From Lucinisca nassula (Eukaryota; Mollusca; Bivalvia; Lucinida; Lucinidae), in assembly GCA_963580285.1 (NCBI GenBank), contig OY757024.1:119229345-119293344 (forward strand): a stretch of DNA of 64,000 bases, in the 5' to 3' direction. The translations under genes were made by a program, and so were the position numbers. The notes below the pieces were generated by a model, which worked only from the letters and a program-made list of their open reading frames with translations, was not told where the DNA came from and did not search any database. Below are positions 12,365 through 23,055 of this stretch, piece by piece (within the stretch, counting starts at the first letter, position 1; the number at the start of each line of letters is the position of its first letter).

Positions 12365-12942
12365 TTTGTTTGTATTGGAGTTTAAAGGCCCAGTCAACAC
12401 TATTTTAGGTCATCTTTTAGCTGATCCGTTTACCTAACAACCATATTCCTGGGCAGGCTTATATGTAAGCGGTTAACCAAAACAGTGCGCATACTTTCGC
12501 CAGAAACTGACAACTGCCCTTCTTGAAGGGAGAGAATGACTGTAGATATTATTTCAGGATCTCCAAGAAAAATAGTGCCCCCGCCTTTCGGGGCCATGAG
12601 AAATAGATTGGGCAGTATAGTGCTTCCGTACAGAGCTGAAATTGACCGAACTTGAGTACTGGTAAACAGCTTAGGTCATAGCGTCCCCAGGAAAAATTAT
12701 GCTAGACCGACCGCTCCTTAAACGCTAACGGTTTCTATGGGCGGTAGAGCTTGAGATGTCATTTTTTTCTCAATGTCGGGTAAAAGTACAACAAAATCGG
12801 AAGCAATGTCCCAAAAATGACCTTACTTGTGTTGAAGGGGATGTAAAGCCTCAACTCAAACAAACAAAACCACGAAAAAATGTTGCCGACCTCCTGATCA
12901 CCAGTAAGATGCTCATTCGACTGACCTACTGAGGCCGGCTCA
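12365..12942 (-). mobile_element. SINE-like composite block 7
   Basis: Last full composite. Its tRNA-like head at the right end abuts the final minisatellite tract. Confidence 0.65.
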
Positions 12943-13990
12943 TGACAGTTGTATCTTTGATCACATTGGTCTCCCTAATGTCTGTTTTATGAGTGTTGTA
13001 CCTTTGATCACAATGGTCTCCCTAATGTCTGTTTTATAACAGTTGTATCTTTGACCACAAAAATCTCTCTAATGTATGATTTTATGTGTTTTGTATATTT
13101 GATCACATTGGTCTCCCTAATGTCTGTGGTTATTTATTTTGTATCTTTGACTACACTTGTATCCCTAATGTCTGTTTTACGTGTGTTGTATCTTTGATCA
13201 CATAGGTCTCACAAATTAATGTCAGTTTTCGTGACAGTTGTATCTTTGATCACATTGGTCTCCCTAATTTCTGTTTTTATGAGTGTTGTATCTTTGACCA
13301 CATTGGTCTCACTAATGCCTGATTTTTATGAGTGTTGTATCTTTGACCACATTGGTCTCAATAATATCTGTTCCTATGTGTTTGTATCTTTAATCAGTTT
13401 GGTGACCCTAATGTCTTATGATTAATGTATCTTTGATCACACTGGTCTGACTAGTTTCAGTTCTTTTATGTGTGTTTTATCTTTGACCACATTGGTCTCC
13501 CAAATGCAAGTCTTGATCTCACTAATGCTCATTCTTATGTCTATGTATCTTTCATCACATTGGTCTCCCTAATGTCTCGTCTTACGATTGTTTTATCTTT
13601 GATAACATTGGTCTCACTAGTTTCAGTTTTATGTGTGTTGTACCTTTGGCCACATTGGTCTCCCTAATGCCTGTTTTCATGAGCCTTGTATCTATGACCA
13701 CATTAATTTTGTCTCCCTAATGCCTGTTTATTTGAGTGTTGTATCTTTGCTCACATTAGTCTCCCTAATGCCTGTGTTTATGAGTGTTGCATCCTTTGGC
13801 CACATTGGTCTCACTGATGTCTGCTCATATGTGTTTTGTATCTTTGATCACATTAGTGTCCCTAATGCCTGTTTTATGAGATATGTATCTTTGACCACAG
13901 TGTTCTCCCCAATTTCTGTTTTTGTGAGTGTTGTATCTTTGATCACATACATGTAGGTCTCCCTCATGTCTGTTTGATGAGTGTTGTAGA
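12943..13990. repeat. 53-bp minisatellite tract 7, terminal
   Basis: About twenty units, the most diverged of the tracts and not followed by another composite. It ends at tgatgagtgttgtagacaagcc, where a different repeat begins. Confidence 0.75.
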
Positions 13991-14240
13991 CAAGCCATTT
14001 TGGGCCCACAAATGACTGTTTTGGAGGGCCTGTGACCTGAAAATAAGGTCAAGGTTTCCATAACCTTATGAATGTTCTCACCCCATCCTAATGATGTAAC
14101 TATGCAAGTTTGGTCAGAATCCATCCATAGGTTCAGGAGATATTGTGCTTAAAATGCCAAAGCTGACATCGAAGCAAAAAAGGATCTGCACCAAAAAACA
14201 ATATGTCCCACTCTCCTCTGGTGGGGGAGCAAAATTATAA
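13991..14240 (+). repeat. Pearl-like 3'-end fragment
   Basis: The sequence caagtttggtcagaatccat...caggagatattgtgctt matches the sub-terminal text of other pearl-like elements here (compare 17533-17570). It ends in caatatgtcccac, a loop, then gtgggggagca (14199-14232), a hairpin placed exactly where the family A and family B terminal hairpins sit. Confidence 0.55.
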
Positions 14241-14509
14241 AGCATCCCAAACAAACCACCATATTAAAATAAGCACCCATATGGACTCTTCTTCTGAGAT
14301 ATTAGACCTTTAATGAAGTAGTGGTGGTCGGGGCATGGCCCCTGCAGAACCCAATTTGTTATCAGTGAATTCATCTTGCAAGAATATATATATGGTTAAG
14401 TGTTGTGTATCTGAATGGTTCCTAAGGTATAAGGCTTTTACTGAGGTGGGGGTGTGGTGCATGGTTCAGGTGGACTCCACCCAAAAATTAGTGTCACTAA
14501 AGGTTTTTC
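14241..14509. other. No recognisable feature
   Basis: Non-coding; no repeat boundary recognised. Confidence 0.5.
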
Positions 14510-14770
14510 TATTTTTAGCTCTGGTGGCCATCTTGTACATCCGAGCAAAACGGTTTGAACAATTTTGGTAGAGGGTCACCCAAGGGATATTCCTGATTAA
14601 TTATTTCAAAATTTGTCCAGCAGTTTTGCAGAAAAAGTCGTTTAAAGCAAAAGGCGATGACAGACGGATGCACACAAGGACGACGAACAGAGACCAATCA
14701 CAATAGCTCACCTTGAGCACTTCGTGCTCAGGTGAGCTACACCTTGAGCACTTCGTGCTCAGGTGAGCTA
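14510..14770 (+). mobile_element. Pearl-like 3' end, 166-bp family, duplicated terminal hairpin
   Basis: Sub-terminal text (aattttggtagagggtcaccc, gacagacggatgcac) leads to caatagctcacct and a hairpin with arms GAGCAC and GTGCTC. The terminal hairpin is present twice in tandem, at 14705-14738 and 14741-14770. The arm GCTCAGGTGAGC is the complement of the gctcacctgagc found at 5' ends of the same family (22824). Confidence 0.7.
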
Positions 14771-15075
14771 AAAAGATCTTTCACCAAACAGAACAGCTTG
14801 CCTGAACAAGGGCTTGTCCATCTTTTAAGAACTGCATATAACTACTTTCTTTGGAAAATCCATTATCAAAACATTTTCTTTTAAGGTGGGTAGCAGGATT
14901 GCAAGAAATGTAGACTGAAAATGAGATGGCTCATAAAGAGCCATCTAATTTGGGTCCACACTGTTTGTATACATGTAGGTGTCTGTATCTGACTATACCA
15001 TGGTTGAAAAGCGTCACTATTAGCAAACGAAGAATAGCAATTTGCAATACTTTGTGCTATAAACAGACACATTTT
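14771..15075. other. No recognisable feature
   Basis: Non-coding sequence without an identified repeat. Confidence 0.5.
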
Positions 15076-15300
15076 TTGGGGGGTTTTGGTTTTACGGCCT
15101 TTTCAAGATTATTTCAGTCATATCGAGCCGATCATTAATTAGAGGTGGGCGAAAACCGGAGTACCCGGAGAAAAAACACCTGACCTTCCGTTGCAGAACT
15201 GGGCGTCTCACAAGCGACCCGAGCGAGGCTTGAACCACAGCGGTGAGAGACCTAATGATCAAGAGTCAGCGCTTTTAACCACTAGGCCACGGAGGCCCAT
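15076..15300 (-). mobile_element. tRNA-derived SINE
   Basis: On the minus strand the head reads GGGCCTCCGTGGCC then TAGTGGTTAAAAGCGC (box A-like) and GGTTCAAGCC (box B-like), with pol III promoter spacing typical of a tRNA. The body follows (gtgagacgccc, ctccgggtactccgg) and a conserved segment complementary to ttttcaagattatttcagtc. Related copies lie at 22140-22436, 26395-26628 and 50630-50790. Confidence 0.75.
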
Positions 15301-15570
15301 TATTAACAGACACATGGAATCAGTCCTAAGCTATAAATATACACTATGAAAAGGTACCTATTGTAACATTATAGCGATGTTTTCATCCATAAATCTTGTA
15401 CATGGTGCAACCCCTGGCTAAAATCTGTAATTATTGAAAAGTAAACAGGAGGATATGCCTTTCAAGAAATAATTTGATAGAGTATAAAAAATGTTTAATG
15501 TCATTGACAGGTGCAAATTTAATCCTTAAGATACCAACCACAACAATGTAATCTACTTTAAATTGAAGCG
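15301..15570. other. No recognisable feature
   Basis: AT-rich, non-coding. Confidence 0.5.
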
Positions 15571-15715
15571 TGCACTGGGTGGTCCACAAAGTCAAGCAAT
15601 GCGGTCACCCATCCAGGTACTAACCGCACTCTTCGTTGCTTAACTTCGTGAAAAAGCCAACCACTCTATCCGCGTTGCTAAAAGAGCCTGCTCCTACAGC
15701 AAGGCTGTAGAAGTG
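15571..15715 (-). mobile_element. 5S rRNA-like sequence (5S-headed SINE or pseudogene)
   Basis: The minus strand contains CGAAGTTAAGCAACG, then GGTTAGTACCTGGATGGG, then TGACCGC. These correspond to the A box, intermediate element and C box of the internal 5S rRNA promoter, in the correct order. The upstream part (ctacagccttgctgtag) resembles the 5S 5' end but is strongly altered, so it is not a functional 5S gene. A SINE3-type element or a lone 5S pseudogene would both fit. Confidence 0.65.
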
Positions 15716-16349
15716 GTATTTATCCATAACCGTTACAAAATTGTTGTCTCTGGTTACTTATTAACACACTCATTGGTTGACAGTCCTGAACTGAGACTTA
15801 TACTTTATAGTGTTTGGCTTAACCCTTAAATACCAGTATTTTAAACAAACTGTGAAAACTCTGATTAGACACCGCATTCTGCAGCATCTGATCTGGGTCC
15901 ACACGGTTTGCCAAACCCAACCAGATTCTACTGATAACCCTCTTGCACAAAACTCTGACCTAACATCAGTAACAATAGGGAAACATCTCTATGAACTAAT
16001 AACCGTTATGTACCTCAGGGTGTTCCCATTGAAAGCAAACCTAACATTTCATAAATGCAGTGAATACATACCAATTTTTCTTTTGAATCACATTACAGTT
16101 TGTTTTTCAGCTGAGAGATGTCGGTAATTTTGTGCTATTCCTTCAGTCACTGTTGCCAAACAATATGGCCACCAAATTCTGTGATCGAGAGTAAAGACAG
16201 CATTCCAATTTCCAATATTCTGGAGAAGAACAGAATACAGTAATAAGAGTACACCATAAACTCTTTATAACACTATTAATGGAGTCAAAAACAGAAACCA
16301 TGTTAGTTAAACAACCATGTTATATAAAAAAAATGTGTAGATTACATAG
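15716..16349. other. Non-coding; cruciform repeat remnant
   Basis: At about 15838-15915 the series aaactgtgaaaactctgatt, gcagcatctgatctgggtcc, acacggtttgcc matches the inverted-repeat core of the TTAA-type MITE (37774-37993). The rest is unassigned. Confidence 0.45.
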
Positions 16350-16656
16350 AACAAGAGGGCCATAATGGCCCTTGGTCACCTTTAGTTTTGGCTCTTGTGA
16401 CCTTGATTTGCAGTGGACTGATATGACCCATATTCAAACTTAACTGAGATATTGTCGGGATAATCATTCTGAGCAAGTTTGAGGATGATTGGACTAAAAC
16501 TGTGGCTTCTAGAGTGTTAACAAGGTTTTTTCTATGATTTGCCCTACTGACCTACTTTTTGCCCCGGCATGACCCATATTCGAACTTGACCGAGATGGTG
16601 ATGATTCTGACTAAGTTTGGTGATAATTGGATCAAAAGTGTGGCCTCTAAGTGTTA
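16350..16656 (+). mobile_element. Pearl-like element 5' part
   Basis: Begins with acaagagggccataatggccct, a short hairpin (GGGCCAT/ATGGCCC), then ggtcacc. This is the 5' signature of the 166-bp family. The core differs (ttggctcttgtgaccttg) and the copy is cut by the next element start at 16657. Confidence 0.6.
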
Positions 16657-17757
16657 ACAAGAGGACCATGATGGTCCTATAGCGCTCATCTGAGCTAAGA
16701 GATTAATATGTAGGTCCCAGCTAGCTGGACGGTACAATTTTTGGACCCAGGTCTATAATTTCAACAATCTAAGCAGAGGTCCACTGAATGAAGCTTGACA
16801 TCGAATATCAAAGGCATGGGCCTTCTGGTTTCGGACAAGATTTTTAAAGGTTTTCTCTATATAAGTCTATGTAAAACCAGTGGGGGGGGGGGGGGGGGGG
16901 GGGGGGTGGGGGGGGGGGCATTTTTTGGCCCCCATGCTATGATTTGAATGATCATGGTAGTGGTCCCAGGGCTATCATTTGAACAATCTTGGTAGAGGTT
17001 CACTAGATGAAGCTTCATATCAAATATCAACGACCTGGGCCTTCTGGTTTCAGACAAGTAGATTTTTATATGTTTTTCCTATAAAAGCCTATATAAACCA
17101 GTGGGCCCCGGGGCATACAAGTTTTTGGCCCCGGGGCATACAAGTTTTTGGCCCCAGGGCTATAATTTGAACTCTTGGTTGAGGTCTACTAGATGAAGCT
17201 TCATACCAAATATCTAAGACCTGGGCTTTCTGGTTTCAGACAAGAAGATTTTTAAAGGTTTTCCCTACATAAGCCTATGTAAAACCAGTGGGCCCCGGCA
17301 CGGGGGAATTTTTTGCCCCAGGGCTATAATTTGAACAATCTTGGTAGAGGTTCACTAGATGAAGCTTCATACCAAATATCAAAGACCTAGGCCTTCTGGT
17401 TTCAGAGAAGAAGATTTTTAAAGATTTTTTCTTATTTTCCCATTTTTGGTTGCCATGGCAACCAGAGTTCTGCATGGAATTGAATTCTTTGAACAACTTT
17501 GAGAGAGGACCACCTAAGGATCATTTCTGCCAAGTTTGGTCAGAATCTGTTCAGTGGTTTAGGAGATGTTGTTTGAAGAAATTGTGGATGGACGGACGGA
17601 TGGACGGAGGACGACGGATGGTGAGTGATCACAATAGCTCAACCGCAGCCTACGGTTCAGTTGAGCTAACAAGAAAAGTATACCCATGATAAATGACGAA
17701 CCACAGCGCCTGCCATCTCACGGTCACAAAAGCCCACCATGACCTTTGGTCAGGTGA
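16657..17757 (+). mobile_element. Pearl-like element, 166-bp family
   Basis: The 5' end acaagaggaccatgatggtcc contains the hairpin GGACCAT/ATGGTCC followed by gctcatctgagcta. The core has about four units of the 166-bp repeat (ttggccccagggctataatt, aacaatcttggtagaggt, then agatgaagcttcat). A GGAC-rich microsatellite (17586-17610) precedes the end sequence cacaatagctcaaccgcag / cggttcagttgagcta at about 17630-17668. A further ggtcaggtgagcta follows at 17747. Confidence 0.75.
16882..16918 (+). repeat. Poly-G run
   Basis: Thirty-six G with a single T at 16907, at the position where the 166-bp unit normally reads ggccccggggcggggg. Expanded from that G-rich motif. Could form G-quadruplexes and is also prone to sequencing-length error. 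Confidence 0.9.
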
Positions 17758-18096
17758 GCTAAAAATATGTTTATAGATGTTGCAATGACTAAGACATAAC
17801 TTAGAAAATAGCATTATACGAAAATATTGACGAATGTCAAATCATTAATTTTATTCATTAATATGGGCTCTTGCTACCAGCACTTCACTGTATCTCTTAC
17901 ATGTAACTACATGTAAGAGAACAAAATTTACATTGTTTCGATACATGTAATTGAGATTGCTTTCACACCATCACAATTTATGTGTTTGACAAGTTATCAG
18001 AAATTTGAGTCTAAATGTACCTCGATGTTGTTATAACAATATGACATACATTGTATGCATGTTTCAGTTTCACCATTTATACAACATTGTTTAATT
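17758..18096. other. No recognisable feature
   Basis: Non-coding; a short direct duplication of tacatgtaa at 17898-17950 is the only structure seen. Confidence 0.5.
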
Positions 18097-18238
18097 TGAG
18101 GTTTAACATCCCGGTCAACACTATTTAGGTCATTTTGGAGACGTTGCTTCCAATTTTGTGGGACTTTTACCTGACCTTGGGATGAAAGAACATCTCAATC
18201 CTTGACGCCCAATGAAACCAATAAGGTTTAGTTTATAC
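18097..18238 (+). mobile_element. SINE-like repeat (S2), left half of split copy
   Basis: Matches 3645-3770 closely (gaggtttaacatcccggtc onward). It stops at GTTTATAC (18231-18238), the left target duplication of the hAT-like element. The right half resumes at 20505. Confidence 0.7.
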
Positions 18239-20504
18239 AGGGTGGCCACACATTTTTAGCAATCAAATTCCCTGATTTTTCCCTGATTTTTCCCTGATTT
18301 GATTTGATTTTCCCTGATTAAAAACCTTGATATTATCGCAATGGCCCCTACTTTTAGAAGTCATATACTGATTCAAATGATGTCAAGTGACATGTTTATA
18401 CACAATGCTGTCACAATATTCTTAATTTAATAAATGAAAAATTATCTAAAATATGATGTACATGTGCTAATTTACTTTCATGGTAGTCAAAACCAAAACT
18501 GGTAAAATATATGGCCTCCAACCTCCACGTGTAGCCACACCTTCACCTCCAATTTAATACAAGAGGGTCATGGTGGCCCTGGATCGCTCACCTGATCCAC
18601 TGTATAACAAGTTGGCCCCGAGGGCCATAATTGGCCCCAGGACTGTAAGTTGCATTATCTTGAGGGAGGTCTAAAAGGTGAAGCTTCATACCAAATATCA
18701 AAGACTGGAGACTTCTGTTTTCCAACAAGAAGATTTTTAAAGGTTTTCCTTTTATAAGTCTAAATAAAACCTGTGGGTCCTAGGGCAGGGCCATTTTCAG
18801 CCCCAGGGCTGTAATTTGAACAATCTTGGTCTAGGTCCACTAGACAAAGCTTCATACCAAATATCAAGAAACTGAGCCTTCTGGTTTCAGACAAGAAGAT
18901 TTTCCCTATATAAGTCAATGTAAAACCAAAGGGCCCCGGGGCAGGGGCATTTTTGGACTCAGGGCTATAATTTGAACAATCTTGAAAGAAGTCCACAAGA
19001 CGAAGCTCCATACCAAATCAAACACTTGAGCCTTCTGGTTTCAGACAAGAAGATTTTTAAAGGTTTTCCCCATAAAAGTCAATGTAAAACCTAAGGGCCC
19101 CAGGCCCCAATCTTGCTAGAGCTCCACTAGATGAAGCTACACACCAAATATCAAAGACCTGGGCCTTGCGGTTTCAGAGGAGAAGTTTTTTTAAGATTTT
19201 TCCTATATAAGTCAATGTAAAACCAAGGGGCCCTGGGTGGGGGGCAATTTTGGCCTGAGGGCTATAATTTGAACAATCTTGGTAGAGGTTCACAAGACGA
19301 AGCTTCATACCAAATATCAAACACCTTAGCCTTCTGGTTTCAGACAAGAAGATTTTAAAGCTTTTTCCCTATGTAGGTTTATGTAAAACAAAAGGGCCCC
19401 GGGACGGGGGCATTTTTGGCCCCAGGACTATAAATCGAACAAGCTTGGTAGACATCCACTAGATGAAGCTTCACACCAAATATCAAAGGCCTGGGCCTTG
19501 CGGTTTCAGAGAAGAAGATTTTTTAAGTTTTCAATTAAAAAAATCTATTTTTGGCTCCTGTGACCTTGATGTGCAATGGCCCGGAACCATTTGAACAATG
19601 CTGAAAGGGGACCACCTAAGGATCATTCATGTGAAGTTTGGTCAAAATCCGATCAGTGGTTTAGGAGGAGATGTCGTTTGATGAAATTGTTTACGGATGG
19701 ACGGACACACCACGCACGGATGCACGCATGGATGACGGATGAAAAGTGATCCCGAAAGCTCACCTCGTCATAACATGACAGGTAAGCTAAAAACAGTGGG
19801 GGTTTTCTCTTTTTTGTTTTTGTTTTGTTTTTTGGTTACATGGTAGACTGTCTAAGACCCTTAGTCCCTTCCAGAAGCTGGACCCTGGGGAAGCAAGCAA
19901 ATGCCCTGATACAGGTATCATACTTACTATATGTGAATTTCCCAGCTGCAAATGATCCCAACAGAAACATGAACCTAATATTATGGACTCTGTTTTTTGT
20001 GAACCCCAGTATAAATGTATGTACACAGTACTAATTTTACATACTTATTCTTGATACATTCTTATGAAAATGATATTTGTGCATGCATACACACTTCTAC
20101 TTGAGCTCTGGAGCAACGGTTGATCAATTCCGTTTTGGCTTCTAACTGCACTGATGTAGATATTTGCATCAAAATTTAATGACAGACATTGGGTTTGCAA
20201 TTAAATGAGAAAAAAAAAACTGAATATATAGCAAACAAGTACTCCACCTAACAAGTACTCCACCTTTAAGTAAGATTAGATCTGCAGGTATTTTAAGCAT
20301 ATGGCAGAAAGAAACTACCAGTAGCCACATCTGAACAGCTATAAAATTTGAATATTTTGACCTTACAAAGATAAGATTTTTTGAAATTCCCTGATTTTTC
20401 CCTGATTTTCAGCAAAATTTCAAATTCCCTGATTTTTCCCTGCAGGGAATTTTTTTTTTTCATTTTCCCTGTTTTCCCTGTTTTCCAGAGTGCGTGGCCA
20501 CCCT
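18239..20504. mobile_element. hAT-like non-autonomous transposon (2.27 kb)
   Basis: Terminal inverted repeats AGGGTGGCCAC (18239) and GTGGCCACCCT (ending 20504) lie between perfect 8-bp direct repeats GTTTATAC (18231-18238 and 20505-20512). Both ends carry runs of ttccctgatttttccctga, a recognisable sub-terminal pattern. No transposase frame is present. Much of its length is a nested pearl-like element (18558-19795). Removal reconstitutes the S2 repeat. Confidence 0.85.
18558..19795 (+). mobile_element. Pearl-like element nested inside the hAT-like element
   Basis: The 5' end acaagagggtcatggtggccct and cgctcacctgatcc is followed by about five 166-bp-family units, a ggatggacggacac microsatellite (19687) and the end gaaagctcacc...ataacatgacaggtaagcta (19755-19788). 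Its terminal hairpin is weaker than in other copies. Confidence 0.75.
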
Positions 20505-20660
20505 GTTTATACATGGATGGTCGGACCCACACCACTATTAGAACTTCTAAGTGGTTTACCAGTACTAATCATGAGGTCAGTTTCAGCTCTGTGTGGAAGC
20601 ATCATGCAGCCCAATCTATTTCCTCAAGCCCCGATGGGTGGGGGCCGTTATATAAATACA
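20505..20660 (+). mobile_element. SINE-like repeat (S2), right half of split copy
   Basis: Continues the 18097-18238 repeat (ggtttaccagtactaatcat, then cagcccaatctatttcctca, then ccccgatgggtgggggcc), in the same order as 3815-3885. Confidence 0.7.
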
Positions 20661-21104
20661 ACATGAGATGTATGAATAACTCAGCAGAATGTGCACAAGG
20701 GACTAAATCACAAGTCCTAGAATATATATGAGCCAATGTTATGACAAGATTAGGTGTAGTTTATTATGGATCAGCTTTAGACTTGAATGCACAATATATA
20801 TTGCCATTTAACACCAAGAAAAACTAAATTATCAAAAGTGTGGTCAGTTTACATCATCTGCTGATTCTTCTTAAAAACTTTTCAAATATATTTTTGCATT
20901 CAGACAAACAGTGTGGTCCCTGATCAGACTGTTTCTAGTTGAGCAGTCTGATCTGGGTCCACTCTGTTTGCAAAAATGACTTTAAAAGTTACCAGTAGAC
21001 AACAAAGCAGGCGACAATAGTGGTGATTGGCATCATATGGGTTAATAACTGATAGCCATACAAATACAGTCACTCACCCTATTAGTAAGAAAAATGTTCT
21101 CAAA
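20661..21104. other. Non-coding; cruciform repeat remnant
   Basis: At 20908-20973 acaaacagtgtggtccctg, atcagactg, cagtctgatctgggtcc and actctgtttgc form an imperfect hairpin of the TTAA-MITE core type. The remainder is unassigned. Confidence 0.5.
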
Positions 21105-21594
21105 CTGCTGAAGTCACAAATGCCTCAGACGATGCAGTCCATCTTACTGCTATGATACCTATAATAACATAAGATCTAATAAGCAAAAATATATATATGT
21201 GTGTGTGTGTGGTTTTATGTATCAAAAACAACTAAGATCATATGGAGACAGGGATCTTGATTCAAAACCAGTAATCCGAGGGCCTGGAGAAGCCTGAAAT
21301 CAAGCCGGCAATCACTGATATATGAGGTGTATAACTATAAACCACATACTGCTGAAGTCACAAATGCCTCAGACGATGCTGTCCATCTTACTGCTATGAT
21401 ACCTTTAATAACATAAGATCTAATAAGCAAAAATATATATGTGAGTGTGTGTGTGTGTGGTTTTATGTATCAAAAACAACTAAGATCATATGGAGACTGG
21501 GATCTTGATTCAAAACCAGTAATCGGTTGGCCTGGAGAAGCCTGAAATCAAGCCCGCAATCACTGATATATGAGGTGTATAACTATAAACCACA
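21105..21594 (+). repeat. 244-bp tandem duplication
   Basis: Two copies start with ctgctgaagtcacaaatgcc at 21105 and 21349. They differ by a few substitutions and by the TATA/TG microsatellite length near 21190 and 21435. High identity implies a recent duplication. No coding frame. Confidence 0.9.
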
Positions 21595-21789
21595 TACATG
21601 TACTTTAACACTGAGACTTCAGAAAAAAGCTGAAGTAAGTTTTAATTCTTAAAAGTAAACCTGGGACATGATGAGCATAATTTGAATCAACTTTTCTACA
21701 TACGTGTATGTGAAAATTTCAAACAGATCACATACATTCTGACATGGGCCTACACTGTGGTGTAAACTCAGTCCTTTTTGGGACTTCAC
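21595..21789. other. No recognisable feature
   Basis: Short non-coding interval. Confidence 0.5.
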
Positions 21790-22132
21790 TGTTTTTATAC
21801 CCGCTTTTTCGAAGAAAATTGGGTATATTGTTTTGGTACCAGAGTTGATTGATCGTCAGTCCGTACATCAGTCTGTCTGTAACTTTTCTTGTAAATGGAT
21901 TTCCGCTGCAACCACTGAAGTTACACTTTTGAAACTTTGCATGCAGATAGTGCACTTTTGTACATGGTATGAAGATGGCAGTGGGCTACTTTTTTGTGAC
22001 CTTGACCATAACATGGCTCTTTTATGTGACCTTGACCCCAACATGGCCCAAGGGTCAAAGGTAAAAAAGTAGGATTTTTTGTTATTCATAGAATAAGCAG
22101 GAATTTGCAATGGTATACCATTGACTGCACCA
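21790..22132 (-). mobile_element. Pearl-like element, family B, short copy
   Basis: On the plus strand it opens with atacccgctttttcgaagaa, a hairpin with cgggtat at lower fidelity. It closes with gcaatggtataccattg followed by actgcacc. These are the same two termini as 39781-41013. The interior has only one or two core units (tgtgaccttgacc...). By analogy with family A the 3' end is at the left, so the element reads on the minus strand. Confidence 0.7.
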
Positions 22133-22139
22133 TCTGGTT

Positions 22140-22436
22140 TGTTGTTTTTTAGGGGTATTTGGTTTTATGGCCCTTTTAAAATTATTTCACTCATATCAAA
22201 CTGATTGGTAATCAGAGTTGAGCGAAAACTGGGGTACCTGGAGTCTATTTCATTCATATGGAGTCCGTCCTACATCAGGTGGGTGAAAACCAGAGAACCC
22301 GGAGAAAAACCACCTGACCATCCGTTGGAGAAATTGGTGTCCCACATGTGACCCAAGCCAGGCTCGAACCCAAAGTGGTGAGAGAACTGATGATTAAGAG
22401 TCAGCGTTCTTATCCACTGAGGCAAGAGAGGCCTGT
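22140..22436 (-). mobile_element. tRNA-derived SINE
   Basis: The minus-strand head reads GGCCTCTCTTGCC then TCAGTGGATAAGAACGC (box A-like) and GGGTTCGAGCC (box B-like). The body matches 15076-15300 and includes the atttcactcatatcaaactg segment. A partial internal duplication (ggagtctatttcattcatatg near 22240) is present. Confidence 0.75.
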
Positions 22437-22798
22437 TACTGCCAGGTTCTGTCATACCATAAACAACAAACATTACTGTCAAGAAGCCATAAATGGGTGC
22501 ATGACGATTGCAGTAACATTTGTCTACCGTAGTAAAAAGTTTGGTAAAAAAAGAAATCTGGGTACAACATCCCGTCAAAAAATTCAAACAATACTTTTTT
22601 TTATTGAAAAGCATTTAAGAGAACTTTACTAATGATGATTGAGAATTCAGCCTCATTTAATGAGTGAGATATACAGGGTCGGTAGAAGTCACTTTCGTTG
22701 GGAATGACACAATCAATTCAGCATTCCTAATTTTCTTTGTTATTTTATTAAAAGAGAAAAAACTAAAAAAAAACGGGGATAATTTGGGTCAGAAAATA
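22437..22798. other. No recognisable feature
   Basis: Non-coding, AT-rich. No repeat boundaries recognised. Confidence 0.5.
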
Positions 22799-23055
22799 CA
22801 AGAGAACCATGATGGTCCTGTATTGCTCACCTGAGCTTAGAGTTTAACATGTGGGAATTTTGGCCCCAGGGCAATTCTTGGCCCCAGGTGTATAATTTGA
22901 ACAGTCTTCGTAGAGGTCCACCAAATGAAGCTTAATACCAAATATCATAGGCCTGTGCCTTCTGGTCTCAGACAAAAATTGTTTTAAACATTTGTAAAGC
23001 CTGTGAGTGAGACCCGGGGCATGGCCATTTTTGGCCCCAGGGCTATTATTTAAAC
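22799..23055 (+). mobile_element. Pearl-like element (166-bp family), left half of split copy
   Basis: Opens with aagagaaccatgatggtcctg and attgctcacctgagcttag, the 5' hairpin and subterminal repeat. It runs into 166-bp units and stops within a unit at ggctattatttaaac. The unit resumes at 25289. Confidence 0.75.

Larger units (their letters stand above)
4600..13990. repeat. Higher-order repeat: SINE-like composite plus 53-bp minisatellite
   Basis: Eight minisatellite tracts alternate with about 580-bp composite blocks. The consensus minisatellite unit reads tgagtgttgtatctttga, ccacattggtctccctaat, then a tgttttta linker, with unit lengths of about 45-55 bp. Most tracts are bounded on both sides by a tcatgacagttgt motif. 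Spacing between successive composites is about 1.0-1.4 kb. A 1.1-kb unrelated spacer interrupts the series at 8966-10069. The many short hydrophobic open frames (VSLITLVSLM-type) are translations of the minisatellite, not genes. Confidence 0.8.

Noticed and set aside
4970..13956. Many 60-200-codon hydrophobic frames (VSLITLVSLMSVFM-type)
   Set aside because: They are three-frame translations of the 53-bp minisatellite and shift frame with unit length. No independent start, domain or conservation.
14199..14770. Rho-independent terminators
   Set aside because: The hairpins are followed by A-rich, not consistently T-rich, DNA and sit at mobile-element ends in what looks like a eukaryotic genome.
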